Assembly: GCF_052119585.1 (NCBI RefSeq)
Contig: NZ_JBGQOJ010000025.1
Location: 1 to 43,344, forward strand
DNA from: JBGQOJ01 sp052119585
GTDB taxonomy: Bacteria; Pseudomonadota; Alphaproteobacteria; Rhodobacterales; Rhodobacteraceae
Length of the DNA stretch: 43,344 nucleotides
Direction of reading: 5' to 3'
Shown here: positions 15,860 to 24,463 of the stretch, piece by piece
How the letters are laid out: each line of letters begins with the position of its first letter
Position numbering within the stretch: the stretch's first letter is position 1
Notes under the pieces: generated by a model
The model's input: the letters and a program-made list of their open reading frames with translations, nothing else
Told to the model about the DNA's origin: nothing
Database searches by the model: none
Made by a program: the position numbers and the translations under genes

Positions 15860-16999
15860 ATGACCATTCATTGGTGCGGCACCGGACTTTCTGCAATTCC
15901 CGGCCTTCGGCGCCTGATCGAGGCGGGTCATCCCGTCACGGTCTGGAACCGAACCACCGCAAAGGCCATCGAGGCCGTCGGAGACCTGACCGACAACATC
16001 CGCGCCTTCGACATGGACGCCATCAGCGCGGCAACGGAAAAAGGCGACATTGTCGTATCAATGCTTCCGGCCGACTACCATGTGCCTCTGGCTGAACTCT
16101 GCATCAAGAAAGGTGCCAACTTCGTTTCCTCCAGCTATATCGCACCGGAAATGCGCGCCCTTGATGCGGCAGCACGGGACGCGGGCGTTGCTCTTGTGAA
16201 CGAGGTCGGCCTTGATCCCGGCATCGACCACGTCATGGCGCATTGGCTGGTTTCGGATTATCGCGCCTCCGATGCCTATGATCCTGCGAACGATCTGTCC
16301 TTCATCAGCTACTGCGGCGGCGTCCCGAAAATCCCGAACGCGTTTCGCTATAAATTCAGCTGGTCCCCGCTTGGAGTTCTCAAGGCGTTGCGGTCCCCAT
16401 CAAAATCCATCCGCAATTTCTCGGAACTGGCTGTCGCCCGCCCTTGGGATGCGATCAGCAGCTACAGCGCCCCGCTGCCGCAACCCGAGACATTCGAGGT
16501 CTATCCGAACCGCGACTCGCTGCCCTTCATCGACGACTACAAATTCGATCCCGCGTGGAAGATCCGCGATTTCGTTCGCGGCACAATGCGCCTGAACGGC
16601 TGGTCCGATGCGTGGGCGCCTGTGTTCCGCGAAATAGAAACACTGTCCGGCGCGACCGGCGATGCGCGCCTGAAAGAAATGTCCGACCAGTTCTGGCGCG
16701 ACAATTCCTATGACAAAGATGAACCGGACCGCGTGATCATGTGCGTCGCGTTGACTGCCGAAAAAGACGGCGTGCCCGTCTATCATAAGACCTACGTGAT
16801 GGACGCATGGGGCGACGCACGCGGCACCGCAATGGCCCGCCTCGTTTCAGTTCCCGTGGCCCTCGCCGTCGAGGCCGTGATGAACCGCGAGATCCCCGTT
16901 GGAGTATCAGCAGCCCCAAGCGATTCAAAACTCGTCAAGCGCTGGATGGATACCGTCGGAACGCTCGCCCAACATCTTCAGATCGTGGACCACCTCTGA
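15860..16999 (+). CDS. Saccharopine dehydrogenase-family protein (Lys9-like)
   Basis: A 379-residue protein with an N-terminal Rossmann segment (HWCGTGLSAIPGL, about residues 4-16) and the saccharopine dehydrogenase C-terminal domain. The VNEVGLDPGIDHVMA motif (about 112-126) is characteristic of Lys9 and of the SDH half of LKR/SDH. It would convert saccharopine to glutamate and 2-aminoadipate 6-semialdehyde. The glycine pattern of the nucleotide site is slightly altered (GTGLSAIPG). The ATG at 15860 follows GGGGAG. It is 12 bases from the Lys1-like gene, almost certainly cotranscribed, giving a split version of the bifunctional eukaryotic enzyme. No aminoadipate-semialdehyde dehydrogenase gene is present in the window. 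Confidence 0.9.
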   Translation: MTIHWCGTGLSAIPGLRRLIEAGHPVTVWNRTTAKAIEAVGDLTDNIRAFDMDAISAATEKGDIVVSMLPADYHVPLAELCIKKGANFVSSSYIAPEMRALDAAARDAGVALVNEVGLDPGIDHVMAHWLVSDYRASDAYDPANDLSFISYCGGVPKIPNAFRYKFSWSPLGVLKALRSPSKSIRNFSELAVARPWDAISSYSAPLPQPETFEVYPNRDSLPFIDDYKFDPAWKIRDFVRGTMRLNGWSDAWAPVFREIETLSGATGDARLKEMSDQFWRDNSYDKDEPDRVIMCVALTAEKDGVPVYHKTYVMDAWGDARGTAMARLVSVPVALAVEAVMNREIPVGVSAAPSDSKLVKRWMDTVGTLAQHLQIVDHL

Positions 17000-17023
17000 T
17001 TTTCTTTGTTCTCTAAATAGCCA

Positions 17024-17055
17024 GAAGCCCCCTGCCCCGCTTGGCACGGGGCTTC
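17024..17055. terminator. Possible hairpin terminator between the saccharopine genes and zapE
   Basis: GAAGCCCC (17024-17031) pairs with GGGGCTTC (17048-17055) around a 16-base loop that can itself pair partly. There is no clear T-run on either side, so termination is uncertain. The genes on each side are convergent. Confidence 0.35.
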
Positions 17056-17118
17056 ATAAGGGGTCGAACGCGCATGCGAGGAACGCAGGCCTTCGGGCTC
17101 GGCATCGCGCCCCCTCGG

Positions 17119-18204
17119 CTAACCGGAAACACCCCAGCCTTCGCTTTGCATCTCACGCAGCCGGCTGGCGGTGCGTTCGAACTCGAACGTCCCTTCGCCC
17201 TCCATATACAACATCTCCGGCGAGGCCTGCGCGGAACACACAAGCTGCGTTTTCGCTTCATAAAGCGTATCGATCAGCGTGACGAACCGCTTCGCTTCGT
17301 TAAAGTTGCTGCGCCCCAGTTGCGGCACGTCCTCCAACACCAGAACCCGCACCGCCTCCGTCAATGCCAGATAATCCGCAGCACCCAGCGGTTTCCCGCA
17401 AAGATCCCAGAACTTGGCCCGTGCAACACCGTTGTGAAAGGCAGGCAGAACCACTTCACGCCCCTTGACGACAAGCTGCAGCGGACCGGCCTTACCACCC
17501 GACAACCGTTGCCAGACCTCTTCGATCTTGCTGCGCGCCTCGGCGTTGATCGGGGTGAAATATGTGGCGGACCCCGCCATCCGGTCCTGCCTGTAGTCGC
17601 GCGGGCTAACCAGCTCGCGCACCACCATGCGTTGTTTCAAAAGCTCGATGAACGGCAGAAAAATCGTGCGGTTCAACCCGTCCTTATACAGGTCGTCCGG
17701 CACACGGTTCGACGTCGTCACCACCACAACACCCGCCTTGAACAACGCCTCGAACAAACGCCCGACGATCATCGCATCGGCGATATCGGTGATCTGCATT
17801 TCGTCGAAACACAACAAACGGGCCTCGGCGATGATCTTGGCGGCGACGGGCTGGATCGCATCTTCGACCTGACCTTTGCGCGCCTCATGCAGGGCACCCT
17901 GAATTTCCTGCATGAACGCATGAAAATGAACGCGCCGCTTGCGGTCTATATCGACAGAGGCAAAAAACAGATCCATCAGCATGGATTTGCCGCGCCCGAC
18001 CCCGCCCCACAGATACAGGCCTTTGGGGGCCTCCGGGGCCTTGGCGAACAACCCGCCCAACAGCCCGCGCCGCCTTGCAGATGTGGCCTCCAGCTGGGCG
18101 CGAATGGCTTCCAAGGCTGGCAGGGCATCCTCTTGCGCCGGATCTGCGATCAAAGAGCCGTCCGCCACAAGAGTCGCATAGATATGGGGTAAAGTTTCAC
18201 TCAT
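17119..18204 (-). CDS. zapE: ZapE, cell division ATPase (AFG1 family)
   Basis: A 361-residue AFG1/ZapE P-loop ATPase that in bacteria associates with the FtsZ ring, notably under stress. Walker A is GGVGRGKS (residues 67-74), followed by MLMDLFF. Walker B is RLLCFDEMQITD, with the conserved MIVGRLFEALF and VTTSNRVPDDLYKDGL segments after it. The C-terminal part carries the family pattern ending in VTLIDTLYEAKTQLVCSA. The ATG at 18204 is the natural N-terminus (MSETLPHIY), although only a weak GGATCGG precedes it. The MFS gene diverges upstream across 116 bases. Length and motifs are typical and nothing is missing. Confidence 0.94.
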   Translation of the reverse strand: MSETLPHIYATLVADGSLIADPAQEDALPALEAIRAQLEATSARRRGLLGGLFAKAPEAPKGLYLWGGVGRGKSMLMDLFFASVDIDRKRRVHFHAFMQEIQGALHEARKGQVEDAIQPVAAKIIAEARLLCFDEMQITDIADAMIVGRLFEALFKAGVVVVTTSNRVPDDLYKDGLNRTIFLPFIELLKQRMVVRELVSPRDYRQDRMAGSATYFTPINAEARSKIEEVWQRLSGGKAGPLQLVVKGREVVLPAFHNGVARAKFWDLCGKPLGAADYLALTEAVRVLVLEDVPQLGRSNFNEAKRFVTLIDTLYEAKTQLVCSAQASPEMLYMEGEGTFEFERTASRLREMQSEGWGVSG

Positions 18205-18320
18205 TACCGATCCATAAAACCCTGTGAAGAATAAGGAAAGATGAAGTGTCATTCGGGCAGAACCGTATTGACCCCGCCGTTGAAATCACAGAGCGTCGCG
18301 CAGCATCAAAGAGTAGCCCC

Positions 18321-19565
18321 ATGACAGAAACGCGCGCGCCCCTTTTCACCCCCGTCCTCATTGGCGGATGCATTATCATCATGCTCGGCTTTGCCGTGCG
18401 CGCATCCTTCGGGGTTTTCCAGATCCCCATCGCCGCCGAATATGGCTGGCTGCGTTCGGACTTTTCGTTTGCCATTGCGATCCAGAATCTGGCTTGGGGG
18501 ATCGGGCAGCCGATATTCGGCGCAATCGCTGAAAAATTCGGCGATAGGCGGGCCATTGTCGCCGGTGCGCTTTTCTATGCCGCGGGTCTGGTTCTGTCGT
18601 CCTACGCGGTCACGCCCGGTCAACATCAGCTGCTGGAAATCCTCGTCGGATTCGGGATCGCCGGAACAGGGTTCGGGGTGATCCTGGCCGTGGTTGGCCG
18701 TGCCGCCAGCGCCGAAAACCGCTCTCTGGCATTGGGCATTGCAACGGCTGCCGGATCCGCAGGCCAAGTCTTCGGCGCACCTGCGGCCGCCTGGCTCCTT
18801 GGGTATATGCCATGGCAATCCGTCTTCCTTGTTTTCGCGGCGGTGATCCTGCTTTCCCTTCTGGCGCTGCCCTTGATGCGCGCGCCGGACTCCGCGTCAA
18901 AGGCGGAACTGGAAGAAACGATCAGCGAAATCCTGGTCCGCGCCTTCCGCGACCCAAGTTACATCCTGATCTTCCTTGGCTTCTTTTCCTGCGGCTACCA
19001 GCTTGGCTTCATCACCGCCCATTTTCCGGCCTTCGTGACAGAAATGTGCGGGGCAATCGATCCGTCCGGCATGCTGGCCTCGTTCGGGGTCACCACAACA
19101 TCCGCCCTTGGTGCCATCGCAATCTCGGTGATCGGGCTGGCGAACATCGTCGGCGCAATCCTGTCCGGCTGGCTGGGAAGGCGATATTCCAAGAAATACC
19201 TGCTCGCCGGCATATACGCGGGCCGCACGATCATATCAGCGCTGTTCATTCTCGCTCCGATGACCCCGACGACAGTCTTGTTGTTCTCGCTCGGCATGGG
19301 GTCATTGTGGCTTGCAACTGTCCCGTTAACCTCGGGCCTCGTCGCCCATCTCTACGGCCTGCGTTATATGGGCACGCTTTATGGCATCGTCTTTTTCAGT
19401 CACCAGCTTGGTAGCTTCATGGGCGTCTGGCTGGGCGGGCGGCTTTACGACATGTATGGCAGCTATACGATGGTCTGGTGGATCGGCGTCGGCATCGGTG
19501 CGTTCAGTGCGATCATTCACTTGCCGATACGCGAAAATGCGCCGTCCCGCCTTGTCCCTGCCTGA
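18321..19565 (+). CDS. MFS transporter (monocarboxylate/oxalate-formate type)
   Basis: A 414-residue, 12-helix major facilitator protein of the inner membrane. Features include the loop 2-3 motif FGDRRAIVAGA (a variant of the G-x3-D-R-x-G-R motif) and a paired two-times-six helix arrangement with a central loop around residue 190-205. The sequence resembles the anion:cation and monocarboxylate (MCT/OFA-like) MFS branches rather than drug exporters, but the substrate cannot be read from sequence. The ATG at 18321 follows GAG with a modest spacing. It diverges from zapE. The gene stands alone and has no dedicated regulator next to it. Confidence 0.88.
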   Translation: MTETRAPLFTPVLIGGCIIIMLGFAVRASFGVFQIPIAAEYGWLRSDFSFAIAIQNLAWGIGQPIFGAIAEKFGDRRAIVAGALFYAAGLVLSSYAVTPGQHQLLEILVGFGIAGTGFGVILAVVGRAASAENRSLALGIATAAGSAGQVFGAPAAAWLLGYMPWQSVFLVFAAVILLSLLALPLMRAPDSASKAELEETISEILVRAFRDPSYILIFLGFFSCGYQLGFITAHFPAFVTEMCGAIDPSGMLASFGVTTTSALGAIAISVIGLANIVGAILSGWLGRRYSKKYLLAGIYAGRTIISALFILAPMTPTTVLLFSLGMGSLWLATVPLTSGLVAHLYGLRYMGTLYGIVFFSHQLGSFMGVWLGGRLYDMYGSYTMVWWIGVGIGAFSAIIHLPIRENAPSRLVPA

Positions 19566-19620
19566 TCTGCGGTTCTTCTCGGTCCAAATACTCAAAACAC
19601 CGAACATCCGAAGGATGTGA

Positions 19621-19648
19621 GAAAAAGACGTCGCGCGGAACGCGCGTC
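19621..19648 (-). terminator. Terminator hairpin(s) after the alpha/beta hydrolase gene
   Basis: On the minus strand CGCGCG-TTC-CGCGCG forms a tight hairpin followed by ACGTC and TCTTTTTC. A second perfect hairpin, ACATCC-TTC-GGATGT, lies just beyond at 19618-19604. Together they probably end the long minus-strand transcription unit starting near 25.4 kb. Confidence 0.55.
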
Positions 19649-19655
19649 TATGTGG

Positions 19656-20567
19656 TCAAAGCTCGCGCACGAACTGCTGGATGGCCTCGATAACCGCCTG
19701 CGGGTGTGTTTGCGGCACCCAATGATCGGCGCCTTTTATCGCGACCTGATGCGCTTCGCGGTTCACTTCTGCCAACTTGCCCATGGCGCTGATCGGAATC
19801 ACGGCATCCTCTGTGCCCCAAATCGCAAGAACGGGTATGCCCGCCCGCGAAATCATCCGATGATCTTCGGTCAGGTCACGTTCAAGGAAATGACGCTGGC
19901 TGGACAGAACCGCATCAAGATACCCCCGCGTCCGGCTTTCATCCGCCATCTGCAAAAGCCGCTCGGGGTCAACGCCCGCCTTCGACAGTTTTCCCCGCCA
20001 CAAATACAGCCCGCCGAACACTCTCATCACCCAGTCGCCCACAATCGGCGTATGCGTCGTGAAATGGGCAAAGCGGCTGGCGTTGAAAACCAGACCGGCG
20101 GGGGCGATCAGGATCAGGCGGCGGATACGGTGCAACTGTTCGGCGGCAAAACAGGTGGCGATGCTGCCCCCCATCGAATAGCCGACAACCGTGATATCGT
20201 CCTCGATCCCCAACTCCGTCAGCAAGTCGCCAAGTTGTTTCAGAAAGAACGCGCGGTCTTGGACTCCCCTGGGGCGATCTGAAAATCCACGCCCATAAAG
20301 ATCGTACGTCAAAACCCTGAATCCGCACAGCGCCAGACCGCCGACAATTCCATCCCAGACAAAGCCGGGCGTCGACAGGCCGTGAATGCAGACGGCCACA
20401 GGTCCACGCACCGGCCCGTGCCACTGATAGTGGGTAACCCCCTGCGAAAGTTCAATAAACTGACCGGAGGCAGTATTTCTTGCAGCACTGTTCATCGGCC
20501 AACGCCGCCACTCTGCCACAAATGGCAGGGCGACCAGCGTTGCGACACAAAGGATGATCCACCACAT
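19656..20567 (-). CDS. Alpha/beta hydrolase, membrane-anchored
   Basis: A 303-residue alpha/beta-hydrolase fold protein with one N-terminal hydrophobic segment (WWIILCVATLVALPFVAEW), probably an anchor or uncleaved signal. The oxyanion-region motif is CIHGLSTPGF. The nucleophile elbow is GYSMGGS, with Ser in the centre. The acid is likely in IWGTEDAVIP and the catalytic His in GADHWVPQTHP. All three triad members are therefore present. The closest general type is the MhpC-like hydrolases; the substrate is unknown. It is the last gene of a minus-strand run, 47 bases after the cyclodeaminase-family gene. The start at 20567 lacks a good ribosome binding site and is the least certain part. Confidence 0.9.
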   Translation of the reverse strand: MWWIILCVATLVALPFVAEWRRWPMNSAARNTASGQFIELSQGVTHYQWHGPVRGPVAVCIHGLSTPGFVWDGIVGGLALCGFRVLTYDLYGRGFSDRPRGVQDRAFFLKQLGDLLTELGIEDDITVVGYSMGGSIATCFAAEQLHRIRRLILIAPAGLVFNASRFAHFTTHTPIVGDWVMRVFGGLYLWRGKLSKAGVDPERLLQMADESRTRGYLDAVLSSQRHFLERDLTEDHRMISRAGIPVLAIWGTEDAVIPISAMGKLAEVNREAHQVAIKGADHWVPQTHPQAVIEAIQQFVREL

Positions 20568-20614
20568 GATCTATGTCTTCCAGATCAGACCGCACTGGCA
20601 CTTTCGGAACCGGA

Positions 20615-21535
20615 TCATCGCGCAGTCCAGGCGTGTAGGATATATTTGGCCGTCATCAGATCCAGGTGGGCGCCGCCACCGTTCTTGAACAGAGTGATCT
20701 CGTCCGCGCTGGTCCGCGCGAAACGCCCCGACGGCAAATCGTAGTAGTCGCACAGCACATCACCGCGAGAGATCACGCCCTCGGAAAGCGGGATTTTCAG
20801 CTCTCCGATATGCCCGATCGTCGTGTCAAAACTGTCGACGAAAATCCGCGCGCGGCGCAGCACCTCGTCGTCGGCTTCGCGCATGTCGGGGCGATAGGCA
20901 CCGATCAGGTCAATGTGCTGGCCCGCGTGCAGCCAGCTGCCCTTGATCAACGGCTCCGTCGACATCGTTGCACTTGTCACGATATCCGCTGCGCGCACAG
21001 CGGCCTCCAGATCGGGGGCAACGGTGGTGTCAGGAAAGGATGCGGCGAACTCTTCTGCCGCCTTGGGCGACCGATTCCAGATCAGGAAACGCGCATCCGG
21101 AAACGCGCTGCCATACGCCGACCGCAGGTTCCGCCCGACCGTGCCTGCCCCGACGATCAGAATCAGCCGGCTGTCAGGGCGCGCCAGACGTCTGGCGCCC
21201 AAAAGGCTGTCTCCGGCGGTCTTCCACTTGGTCACAAGGTGGAAATCGACCAGCGCGTCCAGCTCTCCGGTTCCATCGGAAAACAGGCTGACCGCGCCAT
21301 TGACCATGGGCTTGCCTTGTTCCGGGTTTTTCGGGAAAATCGTTGCGGATTTCACCGCAAGCCCCATGCCGTCGATCCATGCGGACCGCGACAACAGGGT
21401 GTCGGGCGTCCGGTACAGGAACGTATCGGCGATCTTGGCTTTCGGCAGGTTATGTCCCGCCGCAATGGCATCGGTCAGCGCCGACCAGTCCAGCAACGTA
21501 TCGCCGTCTTTGAAACTGATGATCTCGAATGTCAT
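20615..21535 (-). CDS. Ornithine cyclodeaminase / mu-crystallin family protein
   Basis: A 306-residue NAD(P)-dependent enzyme of the OCD/mu-crystallin family, which includes ornithine cyclodeaminase, delta1-pyrroline-2-carboxylate reductase, alanine dehydrogenase and amino-acid racemization-related enzymes. The Rossmann motif is LILIVGAGTVGRNL (about 130-143). The conserved ADIVTSATMSTEPLI and HIDLIGAYRPDMREAD segments match the family. The start ATG at 21535 overlaps the HAD phosphatase stop by four bases (ATGA), showing translational coupling. Family position is clear; I cannot choose among the substrates. Its place beside a HAD phosphatase does not settle it. Confidence 0.9.
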   Translation of the reverse strand: MTFEIISFKDGDTLLDWSALTDAIAAGHNLPKAKIADTFLYRTPDTLLSRSAWIDGMGLAVKSATIFPKNPEQGKPMVNGAVSLFSDGTGELDALVDFHLVTKWKTAGDSLLGARRLARPDSRLILIVGAGTVGRNLRSAYGSAFPDARFLIWNRSPKAAEEFAASFPDTTVAPDLEAAVRAADIVTSATMSTEPLIKGSWLHAGQHIDLIGAYRPDMREADDEVLRRARIFVDSFDTTIGHIGELKIPLSEGVISRGDVLCDYYDLPSGRFARTSADEITLFKNGGGAHLDLMTAKYILHAWTAR

Positions 21536-22158
21536 AGGCCCGCCTCGACTTTCGTAAGAAGCCCGTGTTTGACCAGGGCATGCGCCCAACCCTCGGGGCC
21601 TTCAAAAAGATGTGTGTTCCAACCACGCGCATGCGCGGCCTTGATGTTCTCGGCACGGTCATCGGTGAACAACAAAGTATCGGGGTCCAGACCGCTGTCT
21701 TCCTCGACCATTTCGTAAATCCGGTTGGACGGTTTTATCATTTCCATATGACCGCTGATATAACGGCGGTCGAATTCGGACAGGAATTCATATTGCGTTT
21801 CCGCATAGGCAAAGCTTTCGACGCCGAAATTGGACAGGGCGAAAACCGGTATCCCCTTGCGGCGCAGGCGGCGTAGCAGGCCGACGGACCACGGTATTGC
21901 AGGGCTTGCCATCTCGATCCAGTTGTCGTGCCACATACGAATTTCGGCCCTGAATTCGGGTGTTTTATCTGCCATCGCATAGACGGTTTCGCGCCACGGC
22001 TGGCCCTTGTCCACAAGGTCGTTCATGGCGTGAAGATCGACCGCTTCGAACATCGCGCGGCGGCGGTCTTCGCCAATGGCCATGTCGTAGAACCGCTCTG
22101 GCTGCCATTCGATCAGCACATTCCCGATGTCATACACGACGGCTTCAATTCTGGTCAT
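21532..22158 (-). CDS. HAD-family hydrolase (YihX-like phosphatase)
   Basis: A 208-residue haloacid dehalogenase-superfamily phosphatase, subfamily IA-v3-like. Motif I is VVYDIGNVL with nucleophile Asp10; the second Asp of the usual DxD is Gly, as in YihX (alpha-D-glucose-1-phosphate phosphatase) and its relatives. Motif II is VFALSNFG, motif III is around MIKPSNRIY, and motif IV is LLFTDDRAENI. The cap domain is alpha-helical. The ATG at 22158 overlaps the 3' end of the DUF188 gene by 14 bases, and its own stop overlaps the next start. The substrate is probably a small sugar phosphate, by family analogy only. Confidence 0.9.
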   Translation of the reverse strand: MTRIEAVVYDIGNVLIEWQPERFYDMAIGEDRRRAMFEAVDLHAMNDLVDKGQPWRETVYAMADKTPEFRAEIRMWHDNWIEMASPAIPWSVGLLRRLRRKGIPVFALSNFGVESFAYAETQYEFLSEFDRRYISGHMEMIKPSNRIYEMVEEDSGLDPDTLLFTDDRAENIKAAHARGWNTHLFEGPEGWAHALVKHGLLTKVEAGL

Positions 22159-22615
22159 GCGGCACTTCCTTCATCGCGGCCTGAACCTGCCGCTCCAACA
22201 CATCCAGAAAGCGCGAGCGGTCGGCTTTTGTAAAGCCTTTGCCGCTGCCTTGACGAAAAGGGTCGGCGGCGCGCAGGTCTGCCATAAGGTCACGCGTCGC
22301 AAGGCGGATACCGATATTCGCGGGCGTAAAGACCTCGCCATTGTGCTGGATCACGCGCGCACCGGCCTCGACGCATTTAGCAGCCAGAGGGATATCGCCC
22401 GTCACCACGACGTCGCCCCGCACCGCGCGATCCGCGATCCACATATCGGCAACGTCGGGGCCATCCGGCACATAGATCATCTCGACCAGCGGATTGGCCG
22501 ACGGGCGCAGCCCCCCGTTCGACACCAGAAACATCGTCACCTTGTTGCGGGTGGCGACCTTTTCCGCCTCGTCCTTGACCGGACAGGCATCCGCATCAAT
22601 GAAGATCCGCGTCAT
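22145..22615 (-). CDS. YaiI/YqxD family (DUF188) protein
   Basis: A 156-residue protein of UPF0178/DUF188, a PIN-like fold with conserved acidic residues. The N-terminal signature is RIFIDADACPVKDEA. Further conserved parts are VSNGG, the DVADMWIAD segment, VVTGDIPLAA and HNGEVFTPANIG. These fit a metal-dependent nuclease-like active site, but the biochemical function is not established. Length is typical. The start overlaps the fghA stop by four bases (ATGA) and the end overlaps the HAD gene, so it sits in a tightly coupled cluster. Confidence 0.92.
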   Translation of the reverse strand: MTRIFIDADACPVKDEAEKVATRNKVTMFLVSNGGLRPSANPLVEMIYVPDGPDVADMWIADRAVRGDVVVTGDIPLAAKCVEAGARVIQHNGEVFTPANIGIRLATRDLMADLRAADPFRQGSGKGFTKADRSRFLDVLERQVQAAMKEVPHDQN

Positions 22616-23442
22616 GCGTAAAGCGCGTTCGCGTGGAACGCGATGTGGTCTTCGATGAAGGTTTGCACAAAGAAATAGCTGTGGTCATAGCCTGGCTGCA
22701 TTCGGAAGGTCGCCTGCTGGCGCCGCGCTGCAATCGCCTCTGCCAGTGCCTCTGGCTTCAGCAGGTCAAGGAACTGGTCGTTGGTGCCCTGATCAATCAG
22801 GACCGGCCCGTCAAAGCCCTTTTCGCGCATCAATAGCGTTGCGTCATGGGGGGCCCATTTCGCCTCGTCCGCGCCCAGATAGGCCGTCAGTTGCTTGCGC
22901 CCCCAGTCAGAGGTGGTCGGATGCGCGATAGGTGCAAAGGCCGAGACCGACCTGAAACGCCCCGGCAGGTTCATCGCCATCGTCAGCGCGCCATGCCCGC
23001 CCATGGAATGACCGGTGATGCCCTGACGGGTCATATCCACCGCGAATTCCGCGTTGATCAGGTTCGTCAGCTCGTGTGTGATATAGTCCCACATCTGGAA
23101 ATGCGGCGTCCACGGGTTCTGCGTTGCGTTGACGTAGAAACCGGCGCCCTGACCCAGATCATAGGCCTCGTCGTTTGCCACGCCTTCGCCGCGCGGCGAT
23201 GTGTCGGGAAAGATCAGCGCGATCCCGTGCGTTGCCGCCCAACCCTGCGCGCCGGCTTTGACCATGGCGTTCTCGTGGGTGCAGGTCAGGCCGGACAAAT
23301 ACCATAGGACCGGAACGGGCCCCTGCTGTGCCGCTTCGGGCAGGAACAGGCCAAAGGTCATATCGCAGGCGCAGGCATCGGACCTATGTGTGTAGACGCC
23401 CTGCGTCCCGTCAAAGCAGGTGTTTTCAGAAACGGTTTTCAT
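22612..23442 (-). CDS. fghA: S-formylglutathione hydrolase
   Basis: Hydrolyses S-formylglutathione to formate and glutathione, the second step of glutathione-dependent formaldehyde oxidation. It has 276 residues, the usual size, and an esterase D fold. The nucleophile elbow is GHSMGGHGAL (Ser146), the acid is likely in IDQGTNDQFL, and the His is in QPGYDHSYFF. LSGLTCTHEN and FPDTSPRG are family hallmarks. Two ATGs lie side by side; 23442 is six bases after GGAG and preferred over 23445. Its partner, the class III alcohol dehydrogenase, is 3.1 kb away at 26590-27702 rather than adjacent. It begins a chain of overlapping genes on the minus strand. Confidence 0.96.
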   Translation of the reverse strand: MKTVSENTCFDGTQGVYTHRSDACACDMTFGLFLPEAAQQGPVPVLWYLSGLTCTHENAMVKAGAQGWAATHGIALIFPDTSPRGEGVANDEAYDLGQGAGFYVNATQNPWTPHFQMWDYITHELTNLINAEFAVDMTRQGITGHSMGGHGALTMAMNLPGRFRSVSAFAPIAHPTTSDWGRKQLTAYLGADEAKWAPHDATLLMREKGFDGPVLIDQGTNDQFLDLLKPEALAEAIAARRQQATFRMQPGYDHSYFFVQTFIEDHIAFHANALYA

Positions 23443-23500
23443 CATGCTCTCCTAATCGCTTGGAAAAGGGCTAACGCAGCCCGGCCTACAGGTCCAGCAA

Positions 23501-24430
23501 TCAGAGCTGTGTGACCCAGGCAATCACGGCGGACACCGTGAAAATACTGAAGGCGGTCGAGATCAGGATAGATGCCGACACGCGCTGTGGCGCGACACCG
23601 TAGTGCTGCGCAAGAATGTAGACATTGCCCGCAACCGGAAGGGACGCGGCCGCAATCATCACCCCGGCGGAATAGGGATCGACCGTGAACACCAGCAGCA
23701 GGAAAACCGCAACTGCAGCGGGGTGCAGAACCAGCTTGCAGAACGACAACCAGCCCGCAACCGTAAGCCGCTCCGCCGATTTTGTGGCCAGCGAGGCACC
23801 GATCGCGAAAAGGGCACCGGGGGTCGCGGCGGCCCCCAGAATACCAAGAAATTCGTTCATCGGCCCCGGAATGGGAATTTGCAGGCCCGACCATACAAGC
23901 CCCAGAACGATCGAGACAATCATCGGGTTCTTCAGCAGACCAACGCCGACCGTACGCAGCACGCCGGTTGTCATTCGCCCGTCGCGACTGCCGGTGATCA
24001 GGATAACAATAAGGCTGCCGAACACGATCAGATCAACGGCCAGAACCAGCATCACGGCCCCCACCGCATTTTCCCCAAGCAACAGGATCAACATGGGCAC
24101 GCCCAGAAAGCCGACATTGCCGATCACAGCGGTCTGCGCCTCGACTGCAGCCTGTTCAAGCCCGATCCTGCGGTAAAGCGCAACAGACGTGGCAAGCGCG
24201 TAGATCAGGGCGGTGCCGCACAAATATGCCCCGACAAAGGGCCAATCCAGCACCTCTGCCAAAGACAGGTTGGCGGCGAACCGGAACAGCATGGCGGACA
24301 GGGCAAAGTAAAAGACGAACTTGGTCAGATAGGCGGTCGCCTCGGCAGTGAAAAACTTAGTCCGCCCGGCCCAGTATCCCAGGCCGATCAATGCGAAAAA
24401 GGGAAGTGTTTTCAGGAAAATTGCCAGCAT
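23501..24430 (-). CDS. AEC family transporter (auxin efflux carrier-like permease)
   Basis: A 309-residue inner-membrane carrier with about ten hydrophobic segments and the two-times-five inverted-repeat organisation of the AEC (BART superfamily) permeases. Recognisable parts are FFALIGLGYWAGRTKFF at the start, NVGFLGVPMLILLLGE in the middle, KNPMIVSIVLGLVWS and ATPGALFAIGASLA in the second half. Bacterial members export or take up organic acids such as malate and malonate; the substrate here is not readable. The start at 24430 lies 33 bases after the mbfA stop and its end is 58 bases from fghA, so it is probably in the same transcription unit. Confidence 0.92.
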   Translation of the reverse strand: MLAIFLKTLPFFALIGLGYWAGRTKFFTAEATAYLTKFVFYFALSAMLFRFAANLSLAEVLDWPFVGAYLCGTALIYALATSVALYRRIGLEQAAVEAQTAVIGNVGFLGVPMLILLLGENAVGAVMLVLAVDLIVFGSLIVILITGSRDGRMTTGVLRTVGVGLLKNPMIVSIVLGLVWSGLQIPIPGPMNEFLGILGAAATPGALFAIGASLATKSAERLTVAGWLSFCKLVLHPAAVAVFLLLVFTVDPYSAGVMIAAASLPVAGNVYILAQHYGVAPQRVSASILISTAFSIFTVSAVIAWVTQL

Positions 24431-24463
24431 TGATCCTGACTTAGCACGCTCTTTTTGCCGATG

